64,000 nt of DNA from Ditibartonella choladocola (GTDB taxonomy: Bacteria > Pseudomonadota > Alphaproteobacteria > Rhizobiales > Rhizobiaceae): positions 496,001-560,000 of the forward strand of contig NZ_CP015625.1 in assembly GCF_002007565.1 (NCBI RefSeq), given 5' to 3'. Made by a program: the position numbers and the translations under genes. This document shows positions 35,110 through 44,476 of this stretch, in pieces. Each line of letters begins with the position of its first letter. The stretch's first letter is position 1. The notes beneath the pieces are model-generated. The model searched no databases, was not told the DNA's origin, and saw only the letters and a program-made list of their open reading frames with translations.

Positions 35110-36090
35110 TTACCATGCATAAGCTTCGGGCGCTTCGCCTTTTGGACCCGGCCAAATTTTGTCGAGCCTGTCCAGTGTTTCCTTTGACAAAGAAATATCA
35201 ACAGCTCGCAAATTTGCTTCCAATTGGGCTTTTGTTCTGGGCCCGATAATGGGAGCGCTGACAACGGGATTATTGAGGCACCAGGCAAGCGCAACATCTG
35301 CCGGTTTTTCATTCAATTCTTTGCATAACGCTTCATAGGCAACGAGTTGATCGTGGTGTTCGGCAACAACATTTTCAAGATCGGCGCGACGGCCACTCTC
35401 GAATTTGTCAAGTGCTCCTGCAAGTAACCCGCCGTCAAGCGGACTCCACAAAATCAATCCCAGACCATGATAGCGGCAGGCAGGAATGACTTCGGTTTCA
35501 ATGGCGCGATTTCTCAGATTATAGATGTCCTGTTCGCTGACAAGGCCGAGCATATGCCGTTCGACAGCTTTGCCTTGGGCTGTTGCAATGTGCCATCCGG
35601 CGAAATTCGACGAACCGACATAGGAAATCTTTCCTTGTGTGATGAGAACCTCCATCGCTTCCCAAATTTCATCCCACGGTGTCCCGCGGTCGATATGGTG
35701 CATTTGATAAAGGTCGATATGATCGGTTTTAAGCCGTTTGAGGCTTGCTTCACAAGCTCGCCTTATATGGTAGGCGGAAAGATGTCTGTCATTTACACCA
35801 TAATCCATAGGCTGATAAAGCTTGGTCGCAAGAACAATCCGGTCACGTTTACCGCTGTTTTTGATCCAGTTGCCGATAAATTCTTCCGAAATTCCGCTGC
35901 CCTTCGGGATTTCAGGATATTGGCGCGTTCCATAAATATCGGCTGTGTCAAAGAGATTAATTCCATTATCAACGGCAGCATCCATAATATGACATGCTTC
36001 TTTTTCATCCGTCAGATAGCCGAAATTCATCGCCCCCAATGCCAAACGGCTGACTTTCAGACCTGTGCGACCAAGATGGGTATATTTCAT
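35110..36090 (-). CDS. Aldo/keto reductase
   Basis: A 326-residue NADPH-dependent (beta/alpha)8 oxidoreductase starting MKYTHLGRTGLKVSRLALG at 36090, preceded by GAGGAAAA. An upstream start at 36129 lacks such a signal. Catalytic residues of the family are suggested by NLFDTADIYG (Asp, Tyr), LATKLYQ (Lys) and DLYQMHHIDRGTPWDE (His). The cofactor-binding C-terminus reads PIIGPRTKAQLEANLRAVDISL. It resembles YhdN/YajO-type general reductases. It is monocistronic, and its substrate is unknown. Confidence 0.9.
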   Translation of the reverse strand: MKYTHLGRTGLKVSRLALGAMNFGYLTDEKEACHIMDAAVDNGINLFDTADIYGTRQYPEIPKGSGISEEFIGNWIKNSGKRDRIVLATKLYQPMDYGVNDRHLSAYHIRRACEASLKRLKTDHIDLYQMHHIDRGTPWDEIWEAMEVLITQGKISYVGSSNFAGWHIATAQGKAVERHMLGLVSEQDIYNLRNRAIETEVIPACRYHGLGLILWSPLDGGLLAGALDKFESGRRADLENVVAEHHDQLVAYEALCKELNEKPADVALAWCLNNPVVSAPIIGPRTKAQLEANLRAVDISLSKETLDRLDKIWPGPKGEAPEAYAW

Positions 36091-36654
36091 TTTGTTTTCC
36101 TCATGTGAACAAATGCTGCGAAACTTCATCGCGATTTTTAAAGCCGGTCATTTTAGCAAGACGTTCATTTTCCGGAATATTCCTTATCAATTCGGTTTAT
36201 GCGTGAACGCCGTTTTTCGAACATTTGTTCTTGACTGTTTTCATATTCGGCAAATCATCCCGTTGGCTGCACCCGCTTTGTTTTTCGTCAAAATGTTCCG
36301 TTAAATTCAACGTCGCACAATTTGCCAAGCCGGTAGATACAAAACAATGTAACCGCACCTTGCCAACGAAATCTCATCGCTATCGGTAAACAACATAACA
36401 TAACCGGTTCTGCTGTTTAGACAGGAAAACTCGCATGTTATCATGAATGTCGTTCATATATTTGATGATAAGTCGGGCAACAAAAAACTAGGCGGTAAAG
36501 AGGAAATGTCGGGATGTGAATTTCAAAACTCTTTGTTGCAATAGAAACAAAAACATTAAAAATCTTCCGGCCTGTCCATCACCATAAAACAGCACAGTGC
36601 GGAAAGACAAGCTGACAGCGACCGGTTTACTGAAGCTTCAAAATTGCATCTTGC
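36091..36654. other. Intergenic region
   Basis: A 564-base gap between two minus-strand genes. It is AT-rich, and no promoter, hairpin or coding frame stands out apart from the ribosome binding site of the reductase gene. Confidence 0.4.
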
Positions 36655-37512
36655 TTAAGAGATTTTCTTTGTTGGTACGCTCTTGTTATCGGGGGTGAAT
36701 TCTACAAAGCTTGATTGCGCGACGCCATTTTCATTGCCCACCCAAAGTTCGGCTTTACCGGAGCCGACGATTTGACCGGCCGTTATAAATTTTTCCGGAC
36801 AAAAAACCGGTCTTCGGCTGCGGAAGGAAAAGCTTGATATTCCTGCATCCGGATTTGCATTTTTGAAAGCCTGAAGCACGAGAGTGGCAAGTAACTGGCC
36901 TTGTACCAGCAAAGCAGGATAGCCTTCTTTACCGGTCACGTAAGGATAATCATAATGGATGCGATGGCCATTGAAAGTCACTGCCGAATAGCGGAACAAA
37001 GTGACACTATCGGCTTCATGCGTTTCTGACCATTGTGCGCGAGGACAAAGATCCGATTTTATATTCACGAATTTTGTCGGTTCCCGATAGACAATATCCT
37101 GTTCTTCCAAAAGCGCTGTTTCATCATTTTGAATATGTTTATGTTCGACAGTGACAAAGAGCAGCTTTCCGCTTCTACCTTGCTTTTCGTTAATCTGTCG
37201 AATAGTCGATATGCGTTTTGCCGGTTTTCCGATGATAAGGGGGCGGAAAAATTTCAGCCTCCCGCCGGCCCACATCCGGTTGAAGTTTTCGGCAGGCGGC
37301 AGGAACTCGCCGCGTGAGGGATGCCCGTCTTCACCTAATGAATGAAAGGAAAGCGTTGGTTGAAAATACATCCAATGCCATAAAGGTGGTAGAGGATCTG
37401 TTCTTTCAGGAAGCTTTGATCCCAGTGTCGCGGCCATACGTGCCACCAGAACATAGTCGAGACCATCTTCAATCGTTTCCGTTTTTCCGACCCAATCGGT
37501 AAAATCTTTCAA
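36655..37512 (-). CDS. MaoC-like hydratase of the mesaconyl-C4-CoA / itaconyl-CoA hydratase type
   Basis: A 285-residue double hot-dog protein. The N-terminal half (FAS1-like dehydratase domain) contains LPPLWHWMYFQPTLS and GHPSRGEFLPP, and the C-terminal half has the MaoC-type FNGHRIHYDYPY with probable catalytic residues. The layout matches mesaconyl-C4-CoA hydratase (Meh) and itaconyl-CoA hydratase, which interconvert citramalyl- or beta-methylmalyl-CoA-type esters. It is single here, without the lyase or transferase partners. A CaiB/BaiF transferase lies 2 kb away on the other strand and could in principle supply substrate. Confidence 0.8.
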   Translation of the reverse strand: MKDFTDWVGKTETIEDGLDYVLVARMAATLGSKLPERTDPLPPLWHWMYFQPTLSFHSLGEDGHPSRGEFLPPAENFNRMWAGGRLKFFRPLIIGKPAKRISTIRQINEKQGRSGKLLFVTVEHKHIQNDETALLEEQDIVYREPTKFVNIKSDLCPRAQWSETHEADSVTLFRYSAVTFNGHRIHYDYPYVTGKEGYPALLVQGQLLATLVLQAFKNANPDAGISSFSFRSRRPVFCPEKFITAGQIVGSGKAELWVGNENGVAQSSFVEFTPDNKSVPTKKIS

Positions 37513-38048
37513 ATTTTTCTCCTCCCGATGTTTTTTCCGGATTGTTATCTAGTATCTCAAACGACCAATCCGGATATATCGTTACATAATGCCTTGATAT
37601 TAGCGGTTTTCGAGCGCTTTTTTGACAAAACAATTATCGAAAGTTTGCGACACTATTTCAGCACCGGTTTGATATTCATCGATTGGTTCAGGCATTCATC
37701 GTTCCATAATCTTGCTATAACGGGTTGAATTTGCAATTTGCTTCAAGTTTCGTTTGCCACATTGGCTATCACGATAAAAGAAGAAATTATGTAAACGTGT
37801 TTTTCAAGTAAAATATAAAATTTTCCCTTCTTTGTGCGAAATAAAATTGCGTGTCGCTCACTTGTTGATAAAGCATCTGCGGTGCATTCAAAGCGGAAAA
37901 CAAACCGTTGATCGCCGAAATCATGATTGCAATTATAGTTAAGGCTAAATTTACCAAACTTGAGCTATGAATAACAAGGGTTTAAGGGATCAAGCGCTTA
38001 AAGCCCAAGATGTTTTAGTCTATCGCGTTTTGAGTAAAAGGCCGTGCA
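37513..38048. other. Intergenic region between divergent genes
   Basis: A 536-base AT-rich region between the Meh-like gene (-) and the coiled-coil protein gene (+). No clear hairpin or coding frame. It must hold both promoters. Confidence 0.4.
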
Positions 38049-39137
38049 ATGAATATGAATCGTTTATCGCTTATTTCCAATGAAGCGGGTGAAAAGCAAT
38101 TTGCGCGACATCAACCACAAGAAATACAGCGCCAACAGATCACACTTTCGGATATTGCCGCACGGTTGCGGTCGGTTCACGAACAAATGAAAACGAAAGC
38201 GCCGGTCAAGTTGGAAAATGTTATGCCTTTTCCGAAAAAAAATAACGATGATGTAAAGGCTTATCTCGACGATATAGCACGCGCTTTGCTGAAAGAATAT
38301 GAGGCAAGAAAAACCGGACAGTACGAGCTCGTTCGCCATCTTGCCAGAATCGAGCAATTGCTTGAGGCAAATAAACGGGAACTTGAACAGACCGCGGAGA
38401 AAGACAAACAGGCATTGATGAACGACATTGCCGGTGAAGTGCACTCGCGGTTAAAACAGGAACTGGCCGGGCAAACAAAAAGTTTGGCAGACGAGAGCCG
38501 GAAAACCAATCAGGAAATATCGCGCCAATTGCGCGAAGCCGTTGCTGCGTCACGATTTTCTGTTCAACTAGTTTCACTCCAGCGGCAAATTACAAACCTT
38601 CAGGCAACACTTGACGCCCATGACAAGTCACCAACAAATTGTTCGCACGAAGACAAGAGGGAGCATTTAGACGACGAGCTTCTGTCGAATATAAGCCCGC
38701 AACCATTGCCCGCAACTGATCGCGGACAAAATCATCATGATATGAAGAAATCTTTCGACAAGCCGGTTATTCGCTTATTGGCTGAAAAAAAAACGCCGGA
38801 ACAAATTCCGGAGCTGAATAAAACATCTGTAGAGCCTGATAAGTGCGAGCGTGAAGATGAAGTCGGAATAAAAAAATGCGAAATTGGTGATAGCACGCAG
38901 AAAAAAGACTTTCAAAAATGCGATGCAGAAACAAGTGCGGAAATGACCGGATGCGGGCGGATAGTCAACACCGGACAGGAAAAAGATAAAGCAACGCGCG
39001 CAGGGAATGGAGATAACAAAACAAAAAGGACAATCACACGTGTGAGTGCACTTTTGTTGATGGCGGCATTGGCTTATGGTTTGAACGGCCATTTCGATAT
39101 GATCGACAATGCGTCGATTATTTCATGGCTACATTGA
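38049..39137 (+). CDS. Unknown coiled-coil protein with C-terminal membrane anchor
   Basis: A 362-residue protein that I do not recognise. Residues about 25-200 are rich in Q, E, K, R and L with heptad-like spacing and should form long coiled coils (for example RIEQLLEANKRELEQTAEK and LVSLQRQITNLQATLDAH). Residues about 200-325 are polar low complexity with many D, E, K and several cysteines (KCERED, KKCEIGD, QKCDAET). A single hydrophobic segment (ALLLMAALAYGL) near residue 340 is followed by a short tail, so the protein looks tail-anchored with its bulk in the cytoplasm. The organisation recalls envelope or polarity scaffold proteins of Hyphomicrobiales. The function is unknown. Confidence 0.75.
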   Translation: MNMNRLSLISNEAGEKQFARHQPQEIQRQQITLSDIAARLRSVHEQMKTKAPVKLENVMPFPKKNNDDVKAYLDDIARALLKEYEARKTGQYELVRHLARIEQLLEANKRELEQTAEKDKQALMNDIAGEVHSRLKQELAGQTKSLADESRKTNQEISRQLREAVAASRFSVQLVSLQRQITNLQATLDAHDKSPTNCSHEDKREHLDDELLSNISPQPLPATDRGQNHHDMKKSFDKPVIRLLAEKKTPEQIPELNKTSVEPDKCEREDEVGIKKCEIGDSTQKKDFQKCDAETSAEMTGCGRIVNTGQEKDKATRAGNGDNKTKRTITRVSALLLMAALAYGLNGHFDMIDNASIISWLH

Positions 39138-39329
39138 TTGGCTTTAAAAACAGTTTTACGACATGAATTGTCGAATTTTTGATATATTTAATAAGCTGGC
39201 AGAAGTGGCAATCGGTGTTCAAGTTATAAGATATATATTTTAACACTTATTGCGGCTTTTCTGGTATCAACCTTGAGAGACAAAACAAACAGCAGAATTT
39301 GGCAAAACAAAGGACCGTTTTCCCGTTAG

Positions 39330-40259
39330 GTGAGAGATGTGAGTATTTATTTACCGATAGCAGAAATGTCGCTCAATATGTTGATCCTCATCGGCATGGG
39401 AGGGGTTGTCGGTTTTCTTTCGGGAATGTTCGGTGTCGGCGGCGGGTTTCTGATTACGCCACTTCTTATTTTTTATAATGTGCCACCGGCAATAGCTGTA
39501 GGTACGGGGGCAAATCAGGTGATTGCTTCATCTGTTACCGGTGCGCTTACACATTTCAAGCGCGGGACACTCGACATTAAACTCGGCATTTTTCTTGTAG
39601 TCGGTGGCATATTGGGATCCTGCCTCGGTGTCGAATTATTTACTTTTCTGCGTAAACTTGGTCAGCTCGATCTTATCATTTCATTGCTTTACGTGGTTCT
39701 TTTGGGCGGCGTTGGCAGCCTTATGGCCATTGAAAGCTGGCGGGCAATCGTCAATGCAAGGAAGGGAAAGGTGGTTGTTGTTCACCGCCCCGGCCACCAT
39801 AGTTTGGCACAGCGTTTGCCTTTGAAAATGCGGTTTCGCGCATCGAAAATCTATGTCAGCATTATTCCGGTTCTCGGCATCGGACTTGTTATCGGCCTAC
39901 TTTCTTCGGTCATGGGGGTTGGCGGCGGCTTTATTATGGTTCCCGCGCTCATTTACATGTTGCGCGTTCCGACCAATGTCGTTGTCGGCACATCGCTTTT
40001 CCAGATTACTTTTGTGACAGCGTTCACAACAATTCTACAAAGTATAACCAACCAATCGGTTGATATTGTGCTGGCATTTCTATTGATGGTTGGCGGCGTT
40101 ATCGGCGCAACTTATGGAACAAGGATAGGTAGAAAGCTCAAAGCTGAACAATTGCGTATGCTGCTTGCCATTCTGGTCTTACTGGTTTGCGCCCGTCTTG
40201 CATTCGAGCTTTTTGTTCGTCCCGATGATCTCTTTTCGCTAAGCTTTATCGGCGGGTAA
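39330..40259 (+). CDS. TauE/SafE-family sulfite/organosulfonate exporter-like permease
   Basis: A 309-residue membrane protein with about eight helices. The two family repeats are clear: FLSGMFGVGGGFLITPLLIF (residues about 29-48) and LLSSVMGVGGGFIMVPALIY (residues about 190-209). The start is a GTG at 39330. A GTG at 39339 after AGGTGAGA or an ATG at 39366 is possible. Members export sulfite, sulfonates or thiosulfate-like anions. It is followed one base later by a TIGR02186-type periplasmic protein, a pairing seen in many Alphaproteobacteria. Confidence 0.9.
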   Translation: MRDVSIYLPIAEMSLNMLILIGMGGVVGFLSGMFGVGGGFLITPLLIFYNVPPAIAVGTGANQVIASSVTGALTHFKRGTLDIKLGIFLVVGGILGSCLGVELFTFLRKLGQLDLIISLLYVVLLGGVGSLMAIESWRAIVNARKGKVVVVHRPGHHSLAQRLPLKMRFRASKIYVSIIPVLGIGLVIGLLSSVMGVGGGFIMVPALIYMLRVPTNVVVGTSLFQITFVTAFTTILQSITNQSVDIVLAFLLMVGGVIGATYGTRIGRKLKAEQLRMLLAILVLLVCARLAFELFVRPDDLFSLSFIGG

Positions 40260-40260
40260 A

Positions 40261-41058
40261 ATGAAAACAGTTTTAGCCGCAATAATGGTTTATCTGGCAG
40301 TGTTTCTGACATGTGAAACCGCCTATGGGGATACAGCTACAACATCTGCCGCACCGAAAGAAAATATACAGATCATTGTGACAACCAATGAAATTACACT
40401 GGATACCAATTTTGCCGGTCGCAACGTCTATATTGCAGGTGTTCTCGAAAACGCCGATCCCCAATTAAGGCGTCAGGGGCGTTATGATATTATCGTTGTT
40501 ATGGAAGGTCCGATACGGCCGATGGTGATGCGCGAGAAAAAGCGTAAACTGGGTGTATGGGTGAATACGGATGCACTGACATTTGTAGCGGTTCCACAAT
40601 CCTATGAAATGGCAACCACACGTGAAATCAGGGATATTACCAGCCCGATCAATTATAAAAGACTGGGGTTGGGGCTTGAATATCTGCCGCTGCGCGCAGA
40701 AACCGATGACGCGGATAAACTCAAATTATTCCGCGAGGAACTTATCAAAATCAAACGCGATCAACATCTCTACAGTGAAAATATCGGGGCCGTTACGTTC
40801 GGCTCGGCTTCGCTTTTTTCAGCGAATTTCAAATTGCCAGCCAATATCCCTGTCGGTCATCATACAATTCACGCTTATCTTTTCCGTGATGGCGAATTCG
40901 TAGAAACAGTGTCAACAGAGCTTGAAATTGTCAAAGCCCACACAGCCTATGCAATTTACCGTTTTGCTCAGGATAACAGCATTTATTACGGTTTTGTCGC
41001 CGTCTTTGTAGCAATGTTTACCGGCATTCTCGGTCGGTTGATTTTCCGCAAAGATTGA
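40261..41058 (+). CDS. TIGR02186-type membrane-anchored periplasmic protein, TauE/SafE partner
   Basis: A 265-residue protein with an N-terminal signal peptide (residues 1-22), a beta-rich periplasmic domain and one C-terminal helix (about residues 240-260, YGFVAVFVAMFTGILGRLI). The segments ILTTNEITLDTNFAGRNVY-like (IIVTTNEITLDTNFAGRNVY) and RKLGVWVNTDALTFVAVPQSY are typical of this conserved family of unknown function. It starts one base after the TauE/SafE stop, so the two are coupled. It probably assists the permease at the periplasmic side. No catalytic motif is seen. Confidence 0.82.
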   Translation: MKTVLAAIMVYLAVFLTCETAYGDTATTSAAPKENIQIIVTTNEITLDTNFAGRNVYIAGVLENADPQLRRQGRYDIIVVMEGPIRPMVMREKKRKLGVWVNTDALTFVAVPQSYEMATTREIRDITSPINYKRLGLGLEYLPLRAETDDADKLKLFREELIKIKRDQHLYSENIGAVTFGSASLFSANFKLPANIPVGHHTIHAYLFRDGEFVETVSTELEIVKAHTAYAIYRFAQDNSIYYGFVAVFVAMFTGILGRLIFRKD

Positions 41059-41192
41059 TTGTTCGGTCAAGATGGTGTCGCTATTTTTTGATGGAACAGT
41101 GTGCCCCTGCCGTTTTATTTATGACTGTAACGATTATTTCATAGCGAAAAACGATCGTTTAGCTTCTATCAATGAGAATACACAAGAAGGAA

Positions 41193-41915
41193 TTATTGCG
41201 AAAAGAAAGATCGTTTTTGAATGGGATAAATGGTGTTCTTGCCTAAGAGACAGGCGATCAACGCCGATTTATCAAAAATATTGTAAAAAGCCTTGTGTGA
41301 CAGATCAAGCCCGCCGGCATAGGCACCGAATGCCGGTAAAATCATCCGGTTCCCGTCGCTTGCAAAACAAAATCGTCTAACCGACATTCCTCGGCGGGAA
41401 ATGCGAAGAGCGGGGTGAAGGTGACCGGCAATTTCCCCTTTCTGTGTTCCGGCAAGCGGTTCATGACGGAACAATAACGAGCCTATCCGGATTTCATGTG
41501 TCCATTGACCGGTAAATTCCGTTTTTTCATCGTCGTGATTTCCGGCAATCCAGATCATCTCATGATGAGTAATGATGTCTTCAAGCAATTGCCGGTTTTT
41601 TTCAGAAAGTTGCAGAGACGCCTGATTATCATGGAAGCTGTCGCCCAAGGCAATAATTGTTTGTGGTTGATATTTTTCGACCACGGTTTTCAAACGTTTA
41701 AGGGTGCGTTCGCTGTCATAGGGTGGCAATAATTGGCCATGACGGGCAAAACATGATGATTTTTCAAGGTGAAGATCGGCAACGACCAACAGTTTTTCGG
41801 CGTGCCAATAGGCTGCACCACTACAATCACAAGTAATTCGGGCATCATTGACTTTGACTGTAAAACGATCAAGTCCGGTTGTCATATTCACCAACAAGCC
41901 TGTTTCAGTTTTCAA
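41193..41915 (-). CDS. pdeM: Ligase-associated DNA damage response endonuclease PdeM
   Basis: A 240-residue metallophosphoesterase. Metal ligands are in VVADLHLEKSS, IALGDSFHDNQ, WIAGNHDDEKT and EIAGHLHPAL. These motifs and the gene order match PdeM, the endonuclease of the bacterial ligase-associated DNA damage response set. The start overlaps the end of the helicase gene by 11 bases. An internal ATG at 41885 is an alternative. The ATP-dependent ligase and exonuclease of the full four-gene set are not next to it here. Confidence 0.9.
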   Translation of the reverse strand: MKTETGLLVNMTTGLDRFTVKVNDARITCDCSGAAYWHAEKLLVVADLHLEKSSCFARHGQLLPPYDSERTLKRLKTVVEKYQPQTIIALGDSFHDNQASLQLSEKNRQLLEDIITHHEMIWIAGNHDDEKTEFTGQWTHEIRIGSLLFRHEPLAGTQKGEIAGHLHPALRISRRGMSVRRFCFASDGNRMILPAFGAYAGGLDLSHKAFYNIFDKSALIACLLGKNTIYPIQKRSFFSQ

Positions 41916-44421
41916 GAACAGTATGGATGAGTTCTTCTGCTGCTTCCATTAAAATATTGTCTTCCGCGCTTCCCGGAATCATTTCTTTTCCTATTTCAAG
42001 CATAACCGGTAGCGCAAGTGGCGACATCCTGTCGATTGGACGATGGATAATGTGATTTTTTATCCGTTTCAACATATCGCCAAGCCTTTTGATGTCTAAA
42101 AGTCCACGCGCCGCTTCCTGACGTGTCGCCTGAAGCAGGATATGATTTGGTTCATGCGTTCTTAAAACGTCAAAAATAAGGTCGGTAGAGACAGTCACTT
42201 GCCGTCCCGTCTTTTCCTGCCCCGGATGGCGCCGGTTAATCAAACCGGCAATCATTGCGCAATTACGGAAAGACCGTTTGAGCAGATAGCTTTCATCGAG
42301 CCATGCTTCCAGATCATCGCCCAACATGTCTTCGGAAAAGAGTTCTTTTAACGAAAGGTTTCCGGCTTTTATCGCCTCGCCAATGTCGTCAAGTGTCCAA
42401 AGGCCGATCGAATAATCGGTAGCGACAAACCCTACAGGCTTCAAACCGGCCCGTTCGAGCCTGCGTGTCAACAACATTCCGAGTGTCTGATGGGCAAGCC
42501 GCCCCTCGAATGGATAGGCAACCAGAAAAGACCGGTTTTTCTCATTGAATGTTTCAATCAATAATTGATTGGTATCGGGCAGAATGGACGAGATTTTTTG
42601 TTGGTTTAGCCACTTTTGAACCTGTTCAGGCAAAACATGCCATTCTTTCGGGTTTGCCAGCATTTTTCGCAATCTGTCCGCAAGATAAGTCGAAAGTGGA
42701 AAACGCCCCCCCATATAGCTTGGAACACGTGCTTCCGGTTTTTTCGACAAGCTTACATAACATTCATTTTCGCGAATAGCTTCAAAACAAAGAACGTGAC
42801 CGGCAAAAATGAATGTATCGCCTTTCGTCAGACTTTCGAGAAAACTTTCCTCGATGCGTCCCAGCATTCTGCCACCGCGCATTGCAGTACTATTGCCCGC
42901 TTTGACAAGCCTGACATTGAGTTCGGCAGCTTCGACAATGGTTCCCATATTGAGCCGGTATTGCCGGGCAATTCCGGGATTGGAAACGCGCCAGCGGCCG
43001 TCTTTTGTAAGTCTTATTTTTGCATATTGCTCGTAAGCTTTAAGAGCATATCCACCTGTTGCAACGAAATTCAATGTTTCATCAAATGTTTTTCTTTTGA
43101 GCGATGAATAGGGTTCTGCGGTTTTGACTTCCTGATAAAGCTCGTCGGCATTGAAAGGTCCGGCGCAAGCCATGCCGAGAATATGTTGGGCAAGAACGTC
43201 GATTGCCCCTTCACTTAAATGCGGGCTATCCTGTGCGCCGATATAATTTGCGTCAAGTGCAGCCTGACATTCGAGAACTTCAAAACAGTTTGCCGGAACA
43301 AGCACCGCTTTACTCGGCTCGTCCATGCGGTGGTTGGCACGGCCAATACGCTGGGCAAGTCTGCTTGCGCCTTTTGGTGCGCCGACATGGATGACCAGAT
43401 CAATGTCACCCCAATCTATGCCGAGATCAAGCGTCGAGGTGGCAACAACGGCGCGAAGCTTGTTCAAAGCCATTGCTTCTTCCACCTTGCGGCGTTGCCC
43501 GACATCGAGCGAACCATGATGAAGTGCAATAGGCAAACTGTCTTCATTCATGCGCCACAATTCCTGAAACAACATTTCGGCTTGCGAACGTGTGTTAACG
43601 AAAATCAATGTCGTATGCGCCGCTTTGATGAGGTCGAGGATGTCTTTGACCGCATAACGGGCAGAATGTCCCGCCCAGGGAATATGTTCTTCAGTTTGTA
43701 AAATGCTGATTTCAGGTTTTGCGCCGCCTTCAACGGTAACAAGACCGGCCATTGCCGATTTTTGTTTCTGGCTCACCAGCCAACGCCGTAAAGAATCAGG
43801 ATCGGAAACGGTGGCCGAAAGGCCGATTGTTTTCAAATCCGGTCGCAATGTTCTTAAACGGGCAAGTGCAAGAGAAAGCAATTGTCCACGCTTCGACGTG
43901 ACAAGCGAATGAAGTTCGTCAAAAATGACAGTATCAAGAGAGCCGAAAAATTTTTCGGCCTCGTGCGACGATAAAAGCAGCGACACTTGCTCAGGTGTTG
44001 TCAACAATATATCAGGTGGAATATATTTCTGTCTTTGTCTTTTATGTTGGGGCGTATCACCGGTACGGGTTTCGATCGCAATATCAAGCCCCATTTCCTG
44101 AACGGGTATTTTTAAATTGCGTTCAATATCCTGAGCCAAAGCTTTGAGGGGTGAAATATATAGTGTATGAAGATGACGGGTATGAAGATGATAGTGTTCA
44201 ACATTTGAAAGATCAACCATGGAAGGTAAAAAACCGGCAAGAGTTTTACCAGCACCTGTCGGAGCAATAAGCAAAGTTGATTGTCCACTTTTCGAGCGTT
44301 TTAAAAGTTCGGCCTGATGGGGGCGCAGATTCCATCCTTTTTTCTGAAACCAGTTGTTAAAACGGTCAGGTAAAAGAGAATTTTCATCTTGCAGAAGTGA
44401 ATTGCATTGATCGTGATACAT
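41905..44421 (-). CDS. Ligase-associated DNA damage response DEXH-box (Lhr-type) helicase
   Basis: An 838-residue superfamily 2 helicase. Walker A is APTGAGKT (residues 53-60), the DELH box is at residues 168-171 (VIFDELHSL), and motif III is GLSATVSD. Motifs V and VI are AVVATSTLDLGIDWGDIDLV and RLAQRIGRANHR. The C-terminal Lhr-specific domains follow. Lhr-type helicases unwind nucleic acid with 3'-5' polarity. The family context with PdeM is the ligase-associated DNA repair set. It is divergent from the glycosyltransferase gene with only 55 bases between starts. Confidence 0.92.
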   Translation of the reverse strand: MYHDQCNSLLQDENSLLPDRFNNWFQKKGWNLRPHQAELLKRSKSGQSTLLIAPTGAGKTLAGFLPSMVDLSNVEHYHLHTRHLHTLYISPLKALAQDIERNLKIPVQEMGLDIAIETRTGDTPQHKRQRQKYIPPDILLTTPEQVSLLLSSHEAEKFFGSLDTVIFDELHSLVTSKRGQLLSLALARLRTLRPDLKTIGLSATVSDPDSLRRWLVSQKQKSAMAGLVTVEGGAKPEISILQTEEHIPWAGHSARYAVKDILDLIKAAHTTLIFVNTRSQAEMLFQELWRMNEDSLPIALHHGSLDVGQRRKVEEAMALNKLRAVVATSTLDLGIDWGDIDLVIHVGAPKGASRLAQRIGRANHRMDEPSKAVLVPANCFEVLECQAALDANYIGAQDSPHLSEGAIDVLAQHILGMACAGPFNADELYQEVKTAEPYSSLKRKTFDETLNFVATGGYALKAYEQYAKIRLTKDGRWRVSNPGIARQYRLNMGTIVEAAELNVRLVKAGNSTAMRGGRMLGRIEESFLESLTKGDTFIFAGHVLCFEAIRENECYVSLSKKPEARVPSYMGGRFPLSTYLADRLRKMLANPKEWHVLPEQVQKWLNQQKISSILPDTNQLLIETFNEKNRSFLVAYPFEGRLAHQTLGMLLTRRLERAGLKPVGFVATDYSIGLWTLDDIGEAIKAGNLSLKELFSEDMLGDDLEAWLDESYLLKRSFRNCAMIAGLINRRHPGQEKTGRQVTVSTDLIFDVLRTHEPNHILLQATRQEAARGLLDIKRLGDMLKRIKNHIIHRPIDRMSPLALPVMLEIGKEMIPGSAEDNILMEAAEELIHTVLEN

Positions 44422-44476
44422 AAAATCTATTTAATATGCGCGATTAAATTCGCCAAGTTACCGGTTAAGAATCATT

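Noticed and set aside
34966..35187. An open frame running through the 13-bp repeats
   Set aside because: The repeat period is not a multiple of three and there is no ribosome binding site, so the frame is a by-product of the repeat.
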